A DNA stretch of 64,000 bases from Thalassovita litoralis (GCF_900182725.1 NZ_FXTO01000009.1:1-64000), one strand, 5' to 3'. Shown: positions 16,549-25,745, numbered from the stretch's first letter. Translations and numbers: made by a program. The notes: generated by a model not told the origin, from the letters alone.

Positions 16549-16610
16549 TTTTGTGACAGTTTCACAAATGCAGAGTAAAAAGATGCTGCGGATTTTGTGC
16601 AATTCAGTGG

Positions 16611-19061
16611 TTAGGTGCCGCGCGGTTTGGCCCGAAGGGTCGGATCGGCCTGTGTCGGGTCTTCGGGCCAGGGGTGTCTGGGGTAGCGCCCGCGCATATC
16701 CTTGCGCACATCGGCATAAGAGGACGCCCAGAACCCCGGTATATCCATCGTGGTTTGCACCGGACGCCCCGCAGGTGACAACAGCGTGACCCGCAAAGGC
16801 GTGCGCCCCACCATCGGGTGCGTGGTCTGGCCGAACATTTCCTGTAAGCGCAGGCTGATTTCCGGGGATTCCCCGCTGTAATCAATGGGGATATGTCGCC
16901 CCAACGGTGTCGTGAAATGGGCCGGTGCTGCGCGGTCCAGTGCTTGCATCTGGTTCCAGTCCAGCATCCCGCGCAGGGCGGGCAGCAGGTCGAAGCGTTT
17001 CCAATCCTCGGCTGTTTTGACACCAGTCAGGTGCGGCAATAACCAATCCCCGATCCCATCCATCAGGGCATCGGGTGTCATGTCGGGTAAATCCTGCCCC
17101 GCTGCGCGGATCAGTTCCACACGCGCCACAAAGCGCCGGGCCGCATCGGATAATGTAATCCCCAGATCGCGCACCCCGTCCAGCATGGCCCACGCCACGC
17201 TTTCGGATGGGGCATCTTTCCATATCCGGTCATCCAGCGTTATCGCGCCGAACATTTCCTGCCGCCGGGCCACCACGCGACGATCCCGTTTGGACCATGC
17301 ACAAATATCGCGCCAGCCGATCTGATCCGCGAACAGCCCACGGATTTCGCTTTCGGATATTTGAACGGCTTGCCGGATTTTTGCCTCGCGCGGGTTGCCA
17401 TCGGTGTCTGTCACCACGATCAGCCGGGCGTTTGCCAGCAGGTCGTGATCGTCCAGCACAGCACCCTTGCCACCGGATAACACGAACCGCGGCTGGTCGC
17501 CCTTGCGGCGCAAACCGATCCGGTCGGGATAGGCCAATGCCGCCAGTTCCGCCGGGGTTTTCTGGGGGGCATTCGGCCCCGCCTGTCCGCGTAGCCGCTT
17601 TGCCTCGGCGCGGATGCGTTCGACTGTGCCGCGATTGGCGGCAAAGGGGCGGCGTTCGGCAAACCCTTTGGGATCGCGCAAGGCTTCCAGCCGCAGGGAC
17701 AAATCGACAGGGGTGGAAAATGGCAGCGGATCACGATCCGCCAAAAGCGCGGCCAGTTCCGCTGCCTGAGGACCGGCAAGCGCCAGCATATGTGCCAGAC
17801 GCGGGTGAAGCGGCAGTTTGGCCAGCGTTTTGCCGTGATCCGTCACGCGCCCCGCAGTGTCCACCGCGCCCAGCATATGTAGCAGCGCCACCGCTTCGGC
17901 ATAGGCACCGGGGTTGGGTTGGGTCAGGAATGGCAGATCGGTGGGCGTGGCGCCCCAGACCGCCAGTTCCAACGCCAGCCCCGCCAAATCGGCAGCTTCG
18001 ATTTCGGCAGGCGGGTAGAGGGATAATCCGCCTTCTTCGCCCTTAGTCCACAGCCGATAACACAGGCCTTCGGCGACACGCCCGGCGCGACCCATCCGTT
18101 GTGTGGCTTCGGCCTTTGTCACGCGTTCTGTCACCAGCCGGGCCATGCCGCTGCCGGGATCGAAACGCGCCCGCCGCGCCCGGCCTGCATCCACCACCAC
18201 GCGCACGTCCTGAATGGTCAGCGAGGTTTCCGCGATCGACGTAGCCAGCACCACCTTGCGCCCATCCGTGGCGGGCTGAATCGCGGCCCGTTGCGCGGCA
18301 AAGTCCATTGCGCCGAACAGGGGGCGGATATGGCACCCGGCAGGCACGCGGCCTTTTAGTAGCGCCTCGACTCGCCGGATTTCCCCTTCGCCGGGCAGGA
18401 AGACCAGAACGCCGCCTTCGGTTTCGGATACAGCCCGGATCACCAGATTGGCCAGTGCCGGTTCCAGCCGCGCCTTTTTGTCCAGGGGGCGGTCCAGATG
18501 CCGGACCTCGACCGGAAAACTGCGCCCTTCCGAGGTGATGATCGGAACATCCCCCATCAGGGCCGCCACCGGGGCCGCGTCCAGCGTGGCCGACATCGCC
18601 AAAAGCAGCAGATCATCCCGCAACGCCCCGGCAATTTCCAGACACAGCGCCAGCCCCAGATCGGCATTCAGGGACCGTTCGTGAAATTCATCGAACACCA
18701 CGGCCCCAATGCCCGACAATTCCGGGTCGGACTGGATCATCCGGGTCAGGATACCTTCGGTGACAACTTCGATTCGGGTGGCTTTGGATACCTTTGCTTC
18801 GCCGCGCACGCGGTAGCCCACGGTTTCCCCGGCTTTTTGCCCCAGCGTTTCGGCCATCCGTTCCGCAGCGGCGCGCGCGGCCAGCCGCCGGGGTTCCAGC
18901 ATCAGAATGCGGCCTTCGGTCAGTCCTGCCCCTAACATCGCCAAGGGAACCACGGTCGTTTTCCCCGCCCCCGGTGGGGCCTGTAATACGGCGCGGCCCC
19001 GGTTTTGCAGGGCGGTAATCAGCGGGGCCAGTGCATCGTGAATGGGCAGATCAGTGTTCAT
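16611..19061 (-). CDS. hrpB: ATP-dependent RNA helicase HrpB
   Basis: A DEAH-type superfamily 2 helicase of unclear cellular substrate. From ATG 19061 (MNTDLPIHDAL) it has 816 residues: Walker A APPGAGKTT (28-36), LEPRRLAARAAA (motif Ia), DEFH (124-127), SAT, the motif VI segment TQRMGRAGRVAEG, a HA2-like domain and the HrpB-specific C-terminal domain with TTPLGRHIPIDY and SPAGRPVQTT. An upstream GTG/ATG extension to 19136 looks non-coding. It is divergent from meaB with about 100 bases between starts. Confidence 0.94.
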   Translation of the reverse strand: MNTDLPIHDALAPLITALQNRGRAVLQAPPGAGKTTVVPLAMLGAGLTEGRILMLEPRRLAARAAAERMAETLGQKAGETVGYRVRGEAKVSKATRIEVVTEGILTRMIQSDPELSGIGAVVFDEFHERSLNADLGLALCLEIAGALRDDLLLLAMSATLDAAPVAALMGDVPIITSEGRSFPVEVRHLDRPLDKKARLEPALANLVIRAVSETEGGVLVFLPGEGEIRRVEALLKGRVPAGCHIRPLFGAMDFAAQRAAIQPATDGRKVVLATSIAETSLTIQDVRVVVDAGRARRARFDPGSGMARLVTERVTKAEATQRMGRAGRVAEGLCYRLWTKGEEGGLSLYPPAEIEAADLAGLALELAVWGATPTDLPFLTQPNPGAYAEAVALLHMLGAVDTAGRVTDHGKTLAKLPLHPRLAHMLALAGPQAAELAALLADRDPLPFSTPVDLSLRLEALRDPKGFAERRPFAANRGTVERIRAEAKRLRGQAGPNAPQKTPAELAALAYPDRIGLRRKGDQPRFVLSGGKGAVLDDHDLLANARLIVVTDTDGNPREAKIRQAVQISESEIRGLFADQIGWRDICAWSKRDRRVVARRQEMFGAITLDDRIWKDAPSESVAWAMLDGVRDLGITLSDAARRFVARVELIRAAGQDLPDMTPDALMDGIGDWLLPHLTGVKTAEDWKRFDLLPALRGMLDWNQMQALDRAAPAHFTTPLGRHIPIDYSGESPEISLRLQEMFGQTTHPMVGRTPLRVTLLSPAGRPVQTTMDIPGFWASSYADVRKDMRGRYPRHPWPEDPTQADPTLRAKPRGT

Positions 19062-19165
19062 TCCCTGCTTATCTGACAGCCACCGCCGCGCGGCAAGGGC
19101 ACACTGCACTGGACAAATCCACCCCGCGCGGGGCATGTAAACGCCCGAACAATCGGGACGGTGCC

Positions 19166-20146
19166 ATGAATATTGAACAGCTAAGCGACAAGATCATTGC
19201 AGGGGACCGCCGGTCATTGGCGCGGGCGATTACCTTGGTGGAAAGCAGCCGCCCCGATCACCGCGAACAGGCCGCCACATTGATCGAGGCACTGGCGCAG
19301 AAAACCGACCGTCAGGCCATCCGTCTGGGCCTGTCTGGTACGCCGGGGGTGGGGAAATCCACGTTTATCGAAAGCTTCGGGATGATGTTGACCGGGCAGG
19401 GGCTAAGGGTCGCCGTTCTGGCGGTTGATCCGTCCTCGGCGCGGTCGGGCGGGTCGATTCTGGGGGATAAAACCCGGATGGAACGCCTGTCGCGTGATCC
19501 GAACGCGTTTATCCGGCCTTCGCCGTCGCAATCGCATTTGGGCGGTGTGGCCCGCCGCACCCGCGAAGCTGTGGCCCTGTGCGAGGCCGCAGGTTTTGAC
19601 GTGGTGCTGATTGAAACCGTGGGGGTGGGGCAGTCCGAAACCGTGGTGGCGGAAATGTCCGATCTGTTTATCCTGTTGCTGGCCCCGGCCGGGGGGGATG
19701 AATTGCAGGGCGTCAAGCGCGGGATCATGGAAATGGCCGACATCATTCTTGTGAACAAGGCCGATGGCGATCTGAAATCCACGGCGATTCGCACCTGTGC
19801 CGATTACGCCGGGGCGCTGCGCCTGCTGCGCAAACGCCCGCAAGACCCCGAAGGGTTCCCCAAGGCCATGACAGTATCGGCGCTGGAAGAAAACGGCCTG
19901 CAAAAAGCGTGGGAGGAAATGACCACGCTGACCGGCTGGCGCCGGGAACAGGGGCATTTCAGCGGTCGCCGGGCCGCGCAGGCCGAATATTGGTTCGGCG
20001 AAGAGGTCCGTCAGGGGCTTTTGGCGCGGCTGCAACGCGAACCGATGAAGGGCATGATGATCCGCCTTGGGGCGCAAGTGGCGCAGGGGGAAACCACCCC
20101 CACAGCCGCCGCCGCCGAGATTTTGGCGCTTATGCAGCAGGGATAA
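19166..20146 (+). CDS. meaB: Methylmalonyl-CoA mutase-associated GTPase MeaB
   Basis: A G3E-family GTPase chaperone that loads and protects the B12 cofactor of methylmalonyl-CoA mutase (or ethylmalonyl/isobutyryl mutases). From ATG 19166 the protein has 326 residues with G1 loop GTPGVGKST (58-66), the 'DPSSARSGGSILGDKTRM' motif, IETVGVGQSE and the G4 motif NKADGD. Upstream in-frame sequence to 19031 is in the hrpB promoter region and is excluded. No mutase gene is in the window, so the client enzyme is elsewhere; Rhodobacterales use MeaB in propionyl-CoA and ethylmalonyl-CoA routes. Confidence 0.94.
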   Translation: MNIEQLSDKIIAGDRRSLARAITLVESSRPDHREQAATLIEALAQKTDRQAIRLGLSGTPGVGKSTFIESFGMMLTGQGLRVAVLAVDPSSARSGGSILGDKTRMERLSRDPNAFIRPSPSQSHLGGVARRTREAVALCEAAGFDVVLIETVGVGQSETVVAEMSDLFILLLAPAGGDELQGVKRGIMEMADIILVNKADGDLKSTAIRTCADYAGALRLLRKRPQDPEGFPKAMTVSALEENGLQKAWEEMTTLTGWRREQGHFSGRRAAQAEYWFGEEVRQGLLARLQREPMKGMMIRLGAQVAQGETTPTAAAAEILALMQQG

Positions 20147-20290
20147 GATGGAAACCCTGTTGCACCCTCTTGACGTGCCGGGCGATTCCGCCTAATCACC
20201 CCGGACGGAATTCAGGGCGCTGCTTGTGGCGGCGTCCATTTATGTTGTAGGGGTCAGAAACGCCCCGCTGATCGAGATGAGGATAGACCC

Positions 20291-20578
20291 ATGTCGCGCC
20301 GCTGCGAACTGACTGGTAAAGGCCCGATGACTGGCAACAATGTCAGCCACGCCAACAACAAAACCAAACGCCGTTTTCTGCCCAACCTGAACGACGTTAC
20401 CCTGCAATCTGAGGCTCTGGGTCGTGGCGTGAAGCTGCGGATTTCGGCTTCTGCTCTGCGTTCGGTGGATCACCGTGGCGGTCTGGATGCGTTCCTGGCC
20501 AAAGCCAAAGACGCAGACCTGTCGGCCAACGCGCTGAAAATCAAGAAAGAGATCGCGAAAGCTCAGGCAGCCGCCTAA
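20291..20578 (+). CDS. rpmB: 50S ribosomal protein L28
   Basis: A structural protein of the large ribosomal subunit. The 95-residue product has the family start [20 protein letters not shown] and [10 protein letters not shown], and the [10 protein letters not shown] segment common in alphaproteobacteria. It stands alone (no rpmG beside it), which is usual in this order. GAGGATAG precedes the ATG and a terminator follows at 20603. Confidence 0.97.
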   Translation: MSRRCELTGKGPMTGNNVSHANNKTKRRFLPNLNDVTLQSEALGRGVKLRISASALRSVDHRGGLDAFLAKAKDADLSANALKIKKEIAKAQAAA

Positions 20579-20602
20579 GCCGCAGACCTTTCACAGGTTT
20601 CA

Positions 20603-20640
20603 CAGCCTCGTCGGATCATCCGGCGGGGCTGTTTCTGTTT
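20603..20640 (+). terminator. Terminator after rpmB
   Basis: A stem formed by CAGCCTCGTCGGAT and ATCCGGCGGGGCTG (with G-T pairs) is followed by TTTCTGTTT. Confidence 0.75.
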
Positions 20641-20743
20641 GTGATGCCGGGCAGGCCATCGGTGTTTGGGCCGGTATCACGCGCGCCCCTGTTTCCTTTT
20701 GTCGCTTTTCAACTTCTGTGGGCGGCCCTATATCATTCCCGTG

Positions 20744-21094
20744 ATGAGCAAGTTCTGGCGCGCATATCTGGGGATTACCCTTGCCGTGATTCTGGCCCTG
20801 ACGGGGCAGTCTATGGCGGTTGCGCGTGGTATGCCTTCGGCGTCTGGCGAAATCATCCTGTGTACCGGAACAGGTCCAATCTCGGTACTGGTGGATGCAA
20901 ATGGTCAGCCAGTTGGCAAGCCGCATATCTGCCCGGACTATGCGCTGTCGCTTTTCGCAGCACTGGCGGTAGAGCCGCCCCAGTTATTGCGTCCCGTGGG
21001 CCGCGTTATCGCCCTGCGTGTCGAAATCGGCAGCCATAATGAAACCGGGTTGGTGATTCCCCAGCGTGCGCGTGGTCCGCCCTCTGTCGTCTGA
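20744..21094 (+). CDS. DUF2946-like small secreted protein next to copper chaperone
   Basis: A 116-residue protein with an N-terminal membrane or signal segment (WRAYLGITLAVILALTGQSMA) followed by a short domain with GEIILCTGTG (Cys40), LVDANGQPV, HICPDY (Cys63) and the C-terminal RARGPPS. This plan matches the DUF2946 type of small proteins and the paralogue at 57334. I choose ATG 20744; the longer frame to 20666 has no signal-like start. It ends 50 bases before the PCu(A)C copper chaperone gene and probably shares its transcript. The two Cys and this neighbourhood suggest a link to copper, but no function is established. Confidence 0.75.
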   Translation: MSKFWRAYLGITLAVILALTGQSMAVARGMPSASGEIILCTGTGPISVLVDANGQPVGKPHICPDYALSLFAALAVEPPQLLRPVGRVIALRVEIGSHNETGLVIPQRARGPPSVV

Positions 21095-21144
21095 TTTTAA
21101 CCAAGCTTCCAAATCAGACCCCTTATAGACAAGAGGACAGACAG

Positions 21145-21648
21145 ATGTCGTTCAAGACCACCCTTTTCGCGGCTGCCGCCGCCGTTTCCTTTGCCCTGCC
21201 CGCCTTTGCCGAAGGTATCATGGTGCAAGATCCCTATGCCCGCGTGTCCGCAAAAATGTCCAGTTCCGGTGCCGCGTTCATGATTATTGAAAACCATACG
21301 GGGCAGGCCGATCATCTGGCCGGTGTAACCTCGGATGTGGCCGAGCGGGTTGAACTGCATACCCATAAGGAAGACGCCAATGGCGTGATGCGCATGGTTC
21401 ATGTGGCCGAAGGTTTCGACCTGCCCAAAGACGGCAGCATCGAAATGGTGCGCGGCGGTCATCATGTCATGTTCATGGGTCTGAAAGAGCAGCTTAAAGA
21501 TGGCGATGTCATCCATGTGACGCTGCAATTTGAAAAAGCCGGGAATGTCGAGGTGGACGTTCCGGTGGATTTGCAGCGCAAGCCCGATCATGGCGGCATG
21601 ATGAAACATGGCAACATGGATCACGGCAAAATGAAGATGTCCAACTGA
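21145..21648 (+). CDS. Periplasmic copper chaperone PCu(A)C
   Basis: Binds Cu(I) in the periplasm and hands it to cytochrome oxidase (CuA site) or Sco proteins. The 167-residue protein has a signal peptide cleaved after ALPAFA (residue 22). The copper site is the H-x(n)-M..H-x-M pattern: His72, Met82 or Met84, His107 and Met109 (GGHHVMFMGL). The C-terminal tail (about 146-167) is rich in His and Met (DHGGMMKHGNMDHGKMKM), a feature of PCu(A)C proteins that also bind Cu(II). AGAGGACAG precedes the ATG. Together with the upstream small protein it makes a two-gene copper unit. Confidence 0.93.
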   Translation: MSFKTTLFAAAAAVSFALPAFAEGIMVQDPYARVSAKMSSSGAAFMIIENHTGQADHLAGVTSDVAERVELHTHKEDANGVMRMVHVAEGFDLPKDGSIEMVRGGHHVMFMGLKEQLKDGDVIHVTLQFEKAGNVEVDVPVDLQRKPDHGGMMKHGNMDHGKMKMSN

Positions 21649-21664
21649 ATGGTTGACCAGTGCG

Positions 21665-21682
21665 AAGGGGCAAATGCCCCTT
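21665..21682. terminator. Terminator after the copper chaperone gene
   Basis: AAGGGGCA-AA-TGCCCCTT forms a perfect stem, followed by CTTGTG, 16 bases after the stop codon. Confidence 0.6.
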
Positions 21683-21704
21683 CTTGTGCAGGTATCAGTG
21701 CGGG

Positions 21705-21729
21705 AAGCCGTCCCTTTGGGGCGGCTTTT
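21705..21729. terminator. Terminator between copper chaperone and sirtuin genes
   Basis: AAGCCGTCCC-TTT-GGGGCGGCTTTTC folds into a stem with a T run on the plus strand and an A/T-rich end on the other; it lies just after the convergent sirtuin stop. Confidence 0.7.
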
Positions 21730-21734
21730 CAGGT

Positions 21735-22427
21735 TCAGCGCCGTAGCAATTCATCCACCCACTCGGGGACGATCTGTGTGGCCGGGCCAAACCGGGTTTC
21801 GGCAAAATCGGATACCGTGGCCGAAGGTTCCAGATTCAATTCAACCGTATGCGCCCCGGCCCGCCACGCGTCCTGCCCAAAGGCCGCAGCGGGATATACC
21901 TGCCCGGATGTGCCGATCGCGGCAAAAATATTCGCGTCGCGCAGGTGGTCCCAAATCTGATCCATGTAATAGGGCATTTCCCCAAACCACACGATATCAG
22001 GCCGCCCCATCCCGGCCCCGCAGGACGGGCAGGGAAAGCCGGGATACATCTGTGCGGGCGCAGGCCAGCGATGCCCGCAATCGGCGCATAGCGCCCCGTT
22101 CAGGATGCCGTGCATATGCAACACGTTGCGCGATCCGGCGGATTCGTGCAGGCCGTCTACGTTCTGCGTCACGATCAACACTTGGCCGTCAAATTCCTGT
22201 TCCAGCCGGGCCAGCGCGTGGTGGGCGGCGTTGGGGGTGGCCTTGGCAGCCTGCGCACGGCGGGCGTTGTAAAATTCGTGGACCAATGCGGGATTGCGGG
22301 CGAACCCTTCGGGGGTTGCCACGTCTTCAATCCGGTGTTGCGACCAAAGCCCGCCTTCGTCGCGGAATGTGCCCAGCCCGCTTTCGGCGGAAATGCCTGC
22401 GCCTGTCAGGATAACGATCTTTTCCAT
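21735..22427 (-). CDS. cobB: NAD-dependent protein deacylase, Sir2 family
   Basis: Removes acyl groups from protein lysines using NAD. From ATG 22427 it has 230 residues: NAD loop GAGISAESGLGTFRD (10-24), TQNVDGLHESAG, catalytic His106 (HMHG), and a zinc site of Cys114, Cys117, Cys133 and Cys136. Tyr53 and Arg56 (FYNARR) form the YxxR pair of Sirt5-like enzymes, so desuccinylation is likely as well as deacetylation. Upstream in-frame sequence to 22901 overlaps the phosphatase gene on the other strand and is not coding. It is divergent from the phosphatase, starts 42 bases apart. Confidence 0.93.
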   Translation of the reverse strand: MEKIVILTGAGISAESGLGTFRDEGGLWSQHRIEDVATPEGFARNPALVHEFYNARRAQAAKATPNAAHHALARLEQEFDGQVLIVTQNVDGLHESAGSRNVLHMHGILNGALCADCGHRWPAPAQMYPGFPCPSCGAGMGRPDIVWFGEMPYYMDQIWDHLRDANIFAAIGTSGQVYPAAAFGQDAWRAGAHTVELNLEPSATVSDFAETRFGPATQIVPEWVDELLRR

Positions 22428-22469
22428 GTGGCCTCCTTGTCGTATCACTTTGCCCCGAAGGAGCCTGCC

Positions 22470-22907
22470 ATGACCACCCGTATCCTGTTTGTTTGTCTTG
22501 GAAATATTTGCCGGTCCCCCGCAGCCGAAGGGGTGATGCGCCACATTGCCCCGGATGCGCTGCTGGACAGTGCGGGAACATCGGATTGGCATGTGGGCGA
22601 AGCCCCCTATGCCCCGATGCAATCGGCGGCGCGGGCGCGGGGGTATGATCTGTCGGCGCTGCGGGCGCGGCAGTTTCGCGGGCAGGATTTCACCGATTTC
22701 GATCTGATCGTGGCAATGGATCGTGCCAATCTGACAAAGATCGAGGGAATGCGTCCCACCGGGGCCGAAACCCCGGTGGTGTTGTTTGCCGAATATGCCG
22801 AAGGTTGGGATATGACCGAAGTCCCGGACCCCTATTACACCCGCGACTTTAACGGTGTGCTGGACCTGATCGAGGCCGCAGCCCAAGGGCTGCTTGCCCA
22901 ACTATAG
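22470..22907 (+). CDS. Low-molecular-weight protein tyrosine phosphatase
   Basis: A cytoplasmic phosphatase of the LMW-PTP fold. The 145-residue product has the P-loop VCLGNICRS (catalytic Cys near residue 9, Arg near 15) at the N-terminus and the general-acid DPYY motif near 117-120. The start at 22470 has GAAGGAG in front. Short spacing to the divergent sirtuin gene and convergence (8 bases) with the aminotransferase leave no room for other genes. Whether it acts on proteins or small phosphates is unknown. Confidence 0.92.
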   Translation: MTTRILFVCLGNICRSPAAEGVMRHIAPDALLDSAGTSDWHVGEAPYAPMQSAARARGYDLSALRARQFRGQDFTDFDLIVAMDRANLTKIEGMRPTGAETPVVLFAEYAEGWDMTEVPDPYYTRDFNGVLDLIEAAAQGLLAQL

Positions 22908-22915
22908 CGGCGCAC

Positions 22916-23779
22916 TCAAGCGCCGCTGCGTGCCCAATCCCAATACAATTCGCGGGCGCGTTTGGTGATCGGCCCAATTTCATACCGGGTATCGTCAAAG
23001 GCCGTGACCGGCGTCACCTTGTTCATATTGCCGGACAGGAACACCTCGTCCGCGTTATGGAAATCGTCAAAGGTCAGCACGGTTTCATGCACGGTATAGC
23101 CATCGGCCCGCAGGTTTTTGATGTGCCGCGCACGGGTGATGCCGGACAGGAACGTGCCATTGGCAACAGGGGTGAACAATTCCCCGTCTTTCACCATGAA
23201 CACGTTGGCGGTGGCGCTTTCGGCGACATTGCCCATCGCGTCGGCGACCAGCGCATTGCCGAACCCTTTGGATTTTGCTTCGGCCAGCATCCGCGCGTTG
23301 TTGGGATACAGGCACCCGGCCTTGGCGTTGCAGACGGCGTTTTCCAAAACGGGGCGGCGGAACCGGGTCCGGGTCAGCGTGGTCGAGGCATCGGCGGGTG
23401 CCATTGCCGCTTCTTCCAGACAAATGGCAAATCCGGTTTCTTCGGGGGTGGGAACAATGCCGGACGCATCGCCATTGATCGCCCAGTACATCGGACGGAT
23501 ATAAACGGCTGCATCCGGGGCAAAGCCTCTCAGGCCTTCCTTGGCAATTTCCACCATTTCAGCGGCGTCGACCGTGGGTTCGATCATCAGCGCCTTGGCC
23601 GAACGGTTCACCCGTGCGCAATGCAAATCCAGATCGGGGGTCAGCCCATCAAAAAACCGCGCACCGTCAAACACCGTGCTGCCCAGCCATGCGCCATGAT
23701 CGGCGGCCCCCATCACGGGAACGTCACCCTGATGCCAGGTGCCTTTGAAATAGGTGCGGATATTGTTACTCAGTGCCAT
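22916..23779 (-). CDS. Branched-chain amino acid aminotransferase (class IV PLP enzyme)
   Basis: Transfers amino groups between branched-chain amino acids and 2-oxoglutarate. The 287-residue class IV protein has the Schiff-base Lys153 (NAKAGCLYPNN), Glu187 (NVAESATANVF), GSTVFDGARFFDG near the N-terminus, and FLSGITRARHI. The fold matches IlvE-like enzymes, but a D-amino-acid or R-amine transaminase cannot be excluded; the class is certain and the substrate is not. Single gene with AGGAG before the ATG. Confidence 0.85.
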   Translation of the reverse strand: MALSNNIRTYFKGTWHQGDVPVMGAADHGAWLGSTVFDGARFFDGLTPDLDLHCARVNRSAKALMIEPTVDAAEMVEIAKEGLRGFAPDAAVYIRPMYWAINGDASGIVPTPEETGFAICLEEAAMAPADASTTLTRTRFRRPVLENAVCNAKAGCLYPNNARMLAEAKSKGFGNALVADAMGNVAESATANVFMVKDGELFTPVANGTFLSGITRARHIKNLRADGYTVHETVLTFDDFHNADEVFLSGNMNKVTPVTAFDDTRYEIGPITKRARELYWDWARSGA

Positions 23780-23972
23780 GACGATACTCCTAATTTGGGC
23801 CGCAGGCTAAGGGCGCGGTTCGGCAGGGTCCACCCCAAAATGGCTGAATACCGTAGTCTGACGGGGTTGGTTTCCCGGCCACAGTCACATCCCCTACACC
23901 AGATCGTGAATTGAACTTTGGGTGCTGTTCTGGCGGGTTCTGCGCAAACGCAGGAAACCGCAGGAGCAGGAA

Positions 23973-24578
23973 ATGACACAGTTTAACAGGCGCAAGTTTC
24001 TGACGACCGGGGCGGTATTGGCTATGCCCGCCGTGATACCGGGACTGGCGCGGGCCGTGCCTGCGATACCGGATGCGGGGGCGGAAAACCCCGATGACCG
24101 GACCGGATCAGGGGTAAGGCGCAATATTTCCAGCTTCGCGCGGGTCGACTGGCGGGATCACTTTGATGATTTGGGGGTGGGTGTCATCGTGGCTGACACG
24201 GCATCGCGCGCGTTACATTTCTGGTCCGGGGATGGGCAGGGCTACAAGCTTTACCCTACTTCGGTTCCGATGTCCGAAGAACTGACAAAGCTGGGCTATA
24301 CCAAGGTCGTCCGAAAGGTCGAAGGCCCAAGCTGGACGCCGACGCCTTCTATGCGGGAACGTGATCCTTCTTTGCCGGTCACAATTCCGCCGGGGCCAAA
24401 AAATCCGCTGGGTACACATGCCTTGTATCTGAGCTGGCAATATTACCGCATTCACGGCACCCACGACACGCGCAAGATCGGGCGCAAATCGTCGGATGGG
24501 TGTATCGGGCTGTATAATGAAAAGATCGCGGAGCTTTACGGAATGGTAAAGGTTGGCACCCGCGTGCGCCTGATCTGA
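23973..24578 (+). CDS. L,D-transpeptidase (YkuD domain), Tat-type signal
   Basis: Cross-links peptidoglycan 3-3 or attaches proteins to it in the periplasm. From ATG 23973 (AGGAGCAGG upstream) the protein has 201 residues. The N-terminus NRRKFLTTGAVLAMPAVIPGLARA is a Tat-like signal. The YkuD active site is IHGTHDTRKIG..SSDGCIGL: His161 and Cys177 are present, but the residue after CI is Gly where most family members have Arg. Small size and lack of a LysM domain fit the 'ErfK/YbiS-like' single-domain group of Rhodobacterales. Confidence 0.88.
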   Translation: MTQFNRRKFLTTGAVLAMPAVIPGLARAVPAIPDAGAENPDDRTGSGVRRNISSFARVDWRDHFDDLGVGVIVADTASRALHFWSGDGQGYKLYPTSVPMSEELTKLGYTKVVRKVEGPSWTPTPSMRERDPSLPVTIPPGPKNPLGTHALYLSWQYYRIHGTHDTRKIGRKSSDGCIGLYNEKIAELYGMVKVGTRVRLI

Positions 24579-24589
24579 CAGGCATGTGA

Positions 24590-24627
24590 CCCCCGCCCCG
24601 GATCGGTCCGGCGCGGGGGTGTTGTTT
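24590..24627 (+). terminator. Terminator after the L,D-transpeptidase gene
   Basis: CCCCCGC pairs with GCGGGGG (24590-24596 with 24613-24619) and inner CCGGA with TCCGG, followed by TGTTGTTT. Confidence 0.8.
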
Positions 24628-25672
24628 AGCTGCGGATCATGCCCACAATGTCATAGGTTTTTTGCAGGATCGGCGTTGCGATTTCCCGCGCCCGTTCGGC
24701 ACCACGGCCCAGAATGCGGTCGATTTCTGCGGGGTCTTGCATCAGGCGCTGCATTTCCCCCGAAATCGGCGACAGTTTCGCCACCGCCAGATCCGCCAAC
24801 AGCGGTTTGAATTCCGAGAACTGCTTGCCGCCCATTTCGGCCAGAACGGTATCCACCGTCTGATCCGACAGTGCGGCATAGATGTTCACCAGATTGCGGG
24901 CGTCGGGGCGTTCCTCCAACCCTTTGGCGGTGTCTGGCAGGGGTTCGGGATCGGTTTTGGCCTTGCGGATTTTTTTCGCAATGGCGTCTGCATCGTCGGT
25001 CATGTTGATGCGGCTGGCATCGGATGGGTCCGATTTCGACATCTTCTTGGTGCCATCGCGCAGGGACATGACCCGCGTGGCCGCGCCTTCGATCACGGGA
25101 TCGGGCATGGGAAAGAAATCCACGCCGTAGTCATGATTGAATTTCGCGGCAATGTCGCGGGTCAGTTCGACATGCTGTTTCTGATCTTCACCCACCGGCA
25201 CTTCGGTCGCGTGATACAGCAGAATATCCGCCGCCATCAGCGCAGGATAAGCGAACAACCCAAGCGAGGCATTCTGAGCGTTTTTCCCCGCCTTGTCCTT
25301 CCACTGGGTCATGCGCTGCATCCAGCCCATCCGCGCCACGGTGTTGAAAATCCACGCCAGTTGGGCGTGTTCTGCAACCTGGCTTTGGTTGAACAGGATG
25401 GATTTTTCCGGGTCGATACCGCTGGCAATAAAGCCAGCCGTCAATTCGCGGGTCTGTTTGCGCAGGGCTTCGGGGTCTTGCCAGACGGTGATCGCGTGCA
25501 TGTCGACAACGCAGTAAACGGTTTCGATCCCGTCTGCCTGCTTATCGGCAAAGCGCTTCAACGCGCCCAGATAATTGCCAAGGGTCAGCCCGCCAGAGGG
25601 CTGGATGCCCGAAAACACCCGCGGTTTAAAAGCGGCGTTCGGGTTGGATTGCGTTTGGACCGCATCCGACAT
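24626..25672 (-). CDS. trpS: Tryptophanyl-tRNA synthetase
   Basis: Charges tRNA-Trp. From ATG 25672 the protein has 348 residues, the standard length for class Ic bacterial TrpS. It shows the first signature region [18 protein letters not shown] (about 21-38) and the KMSKS loop ([13 protein letters not shown]). The in-frame extension to 25735 overlaps the promoter of the divergent rhomboid-like gene and is excluded. Monocistronic. Confidence 0.96.
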   Translation of the reverse strand: MSDAVQTQSNPNAAFKPRVFSGIQPSGGLTLGNYLGALKRFADKQADGIETVYCVVDMHAITVWQDPEALRKQTRELTAGFIASGIDPEKSILFNQSQVAEHAQLAWIFNTVARMGWMQRMTQWKDKAGKNAQNASLGLFAYPALMAADILLYHATEVPVGEDQKQHVELTRDIAAKFNHDYGVDFFPMPDPVIEGAATRVMSLRDGTKKMSKSDPSDASRINMTDDADAIAKKIRKAKTDPEPLPDTAKGLEERPDARNLVNIYAALSDQTVDTVLAEMGGKQFSEFKPLLADLAVAKLSPISGEMQRLMQDPAEIDRILGRGAERAREIATPILQKTYDIVGMIRS

Positions 25673-25745
25673 GTGATTATCTCCGTCTGGATTTATTGGT
25701 GTGGGTGGCTTACCCATGCCCCAAAGCCCCGTCAAGGAAAGCCCG

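Noticed and set aside
22428-22901. N-terminal extension of the sirtuin
   Set aside because: It overlaps the phosphatase gene on the other strand; the family begins at MEKIVILTGAG with a good fit.
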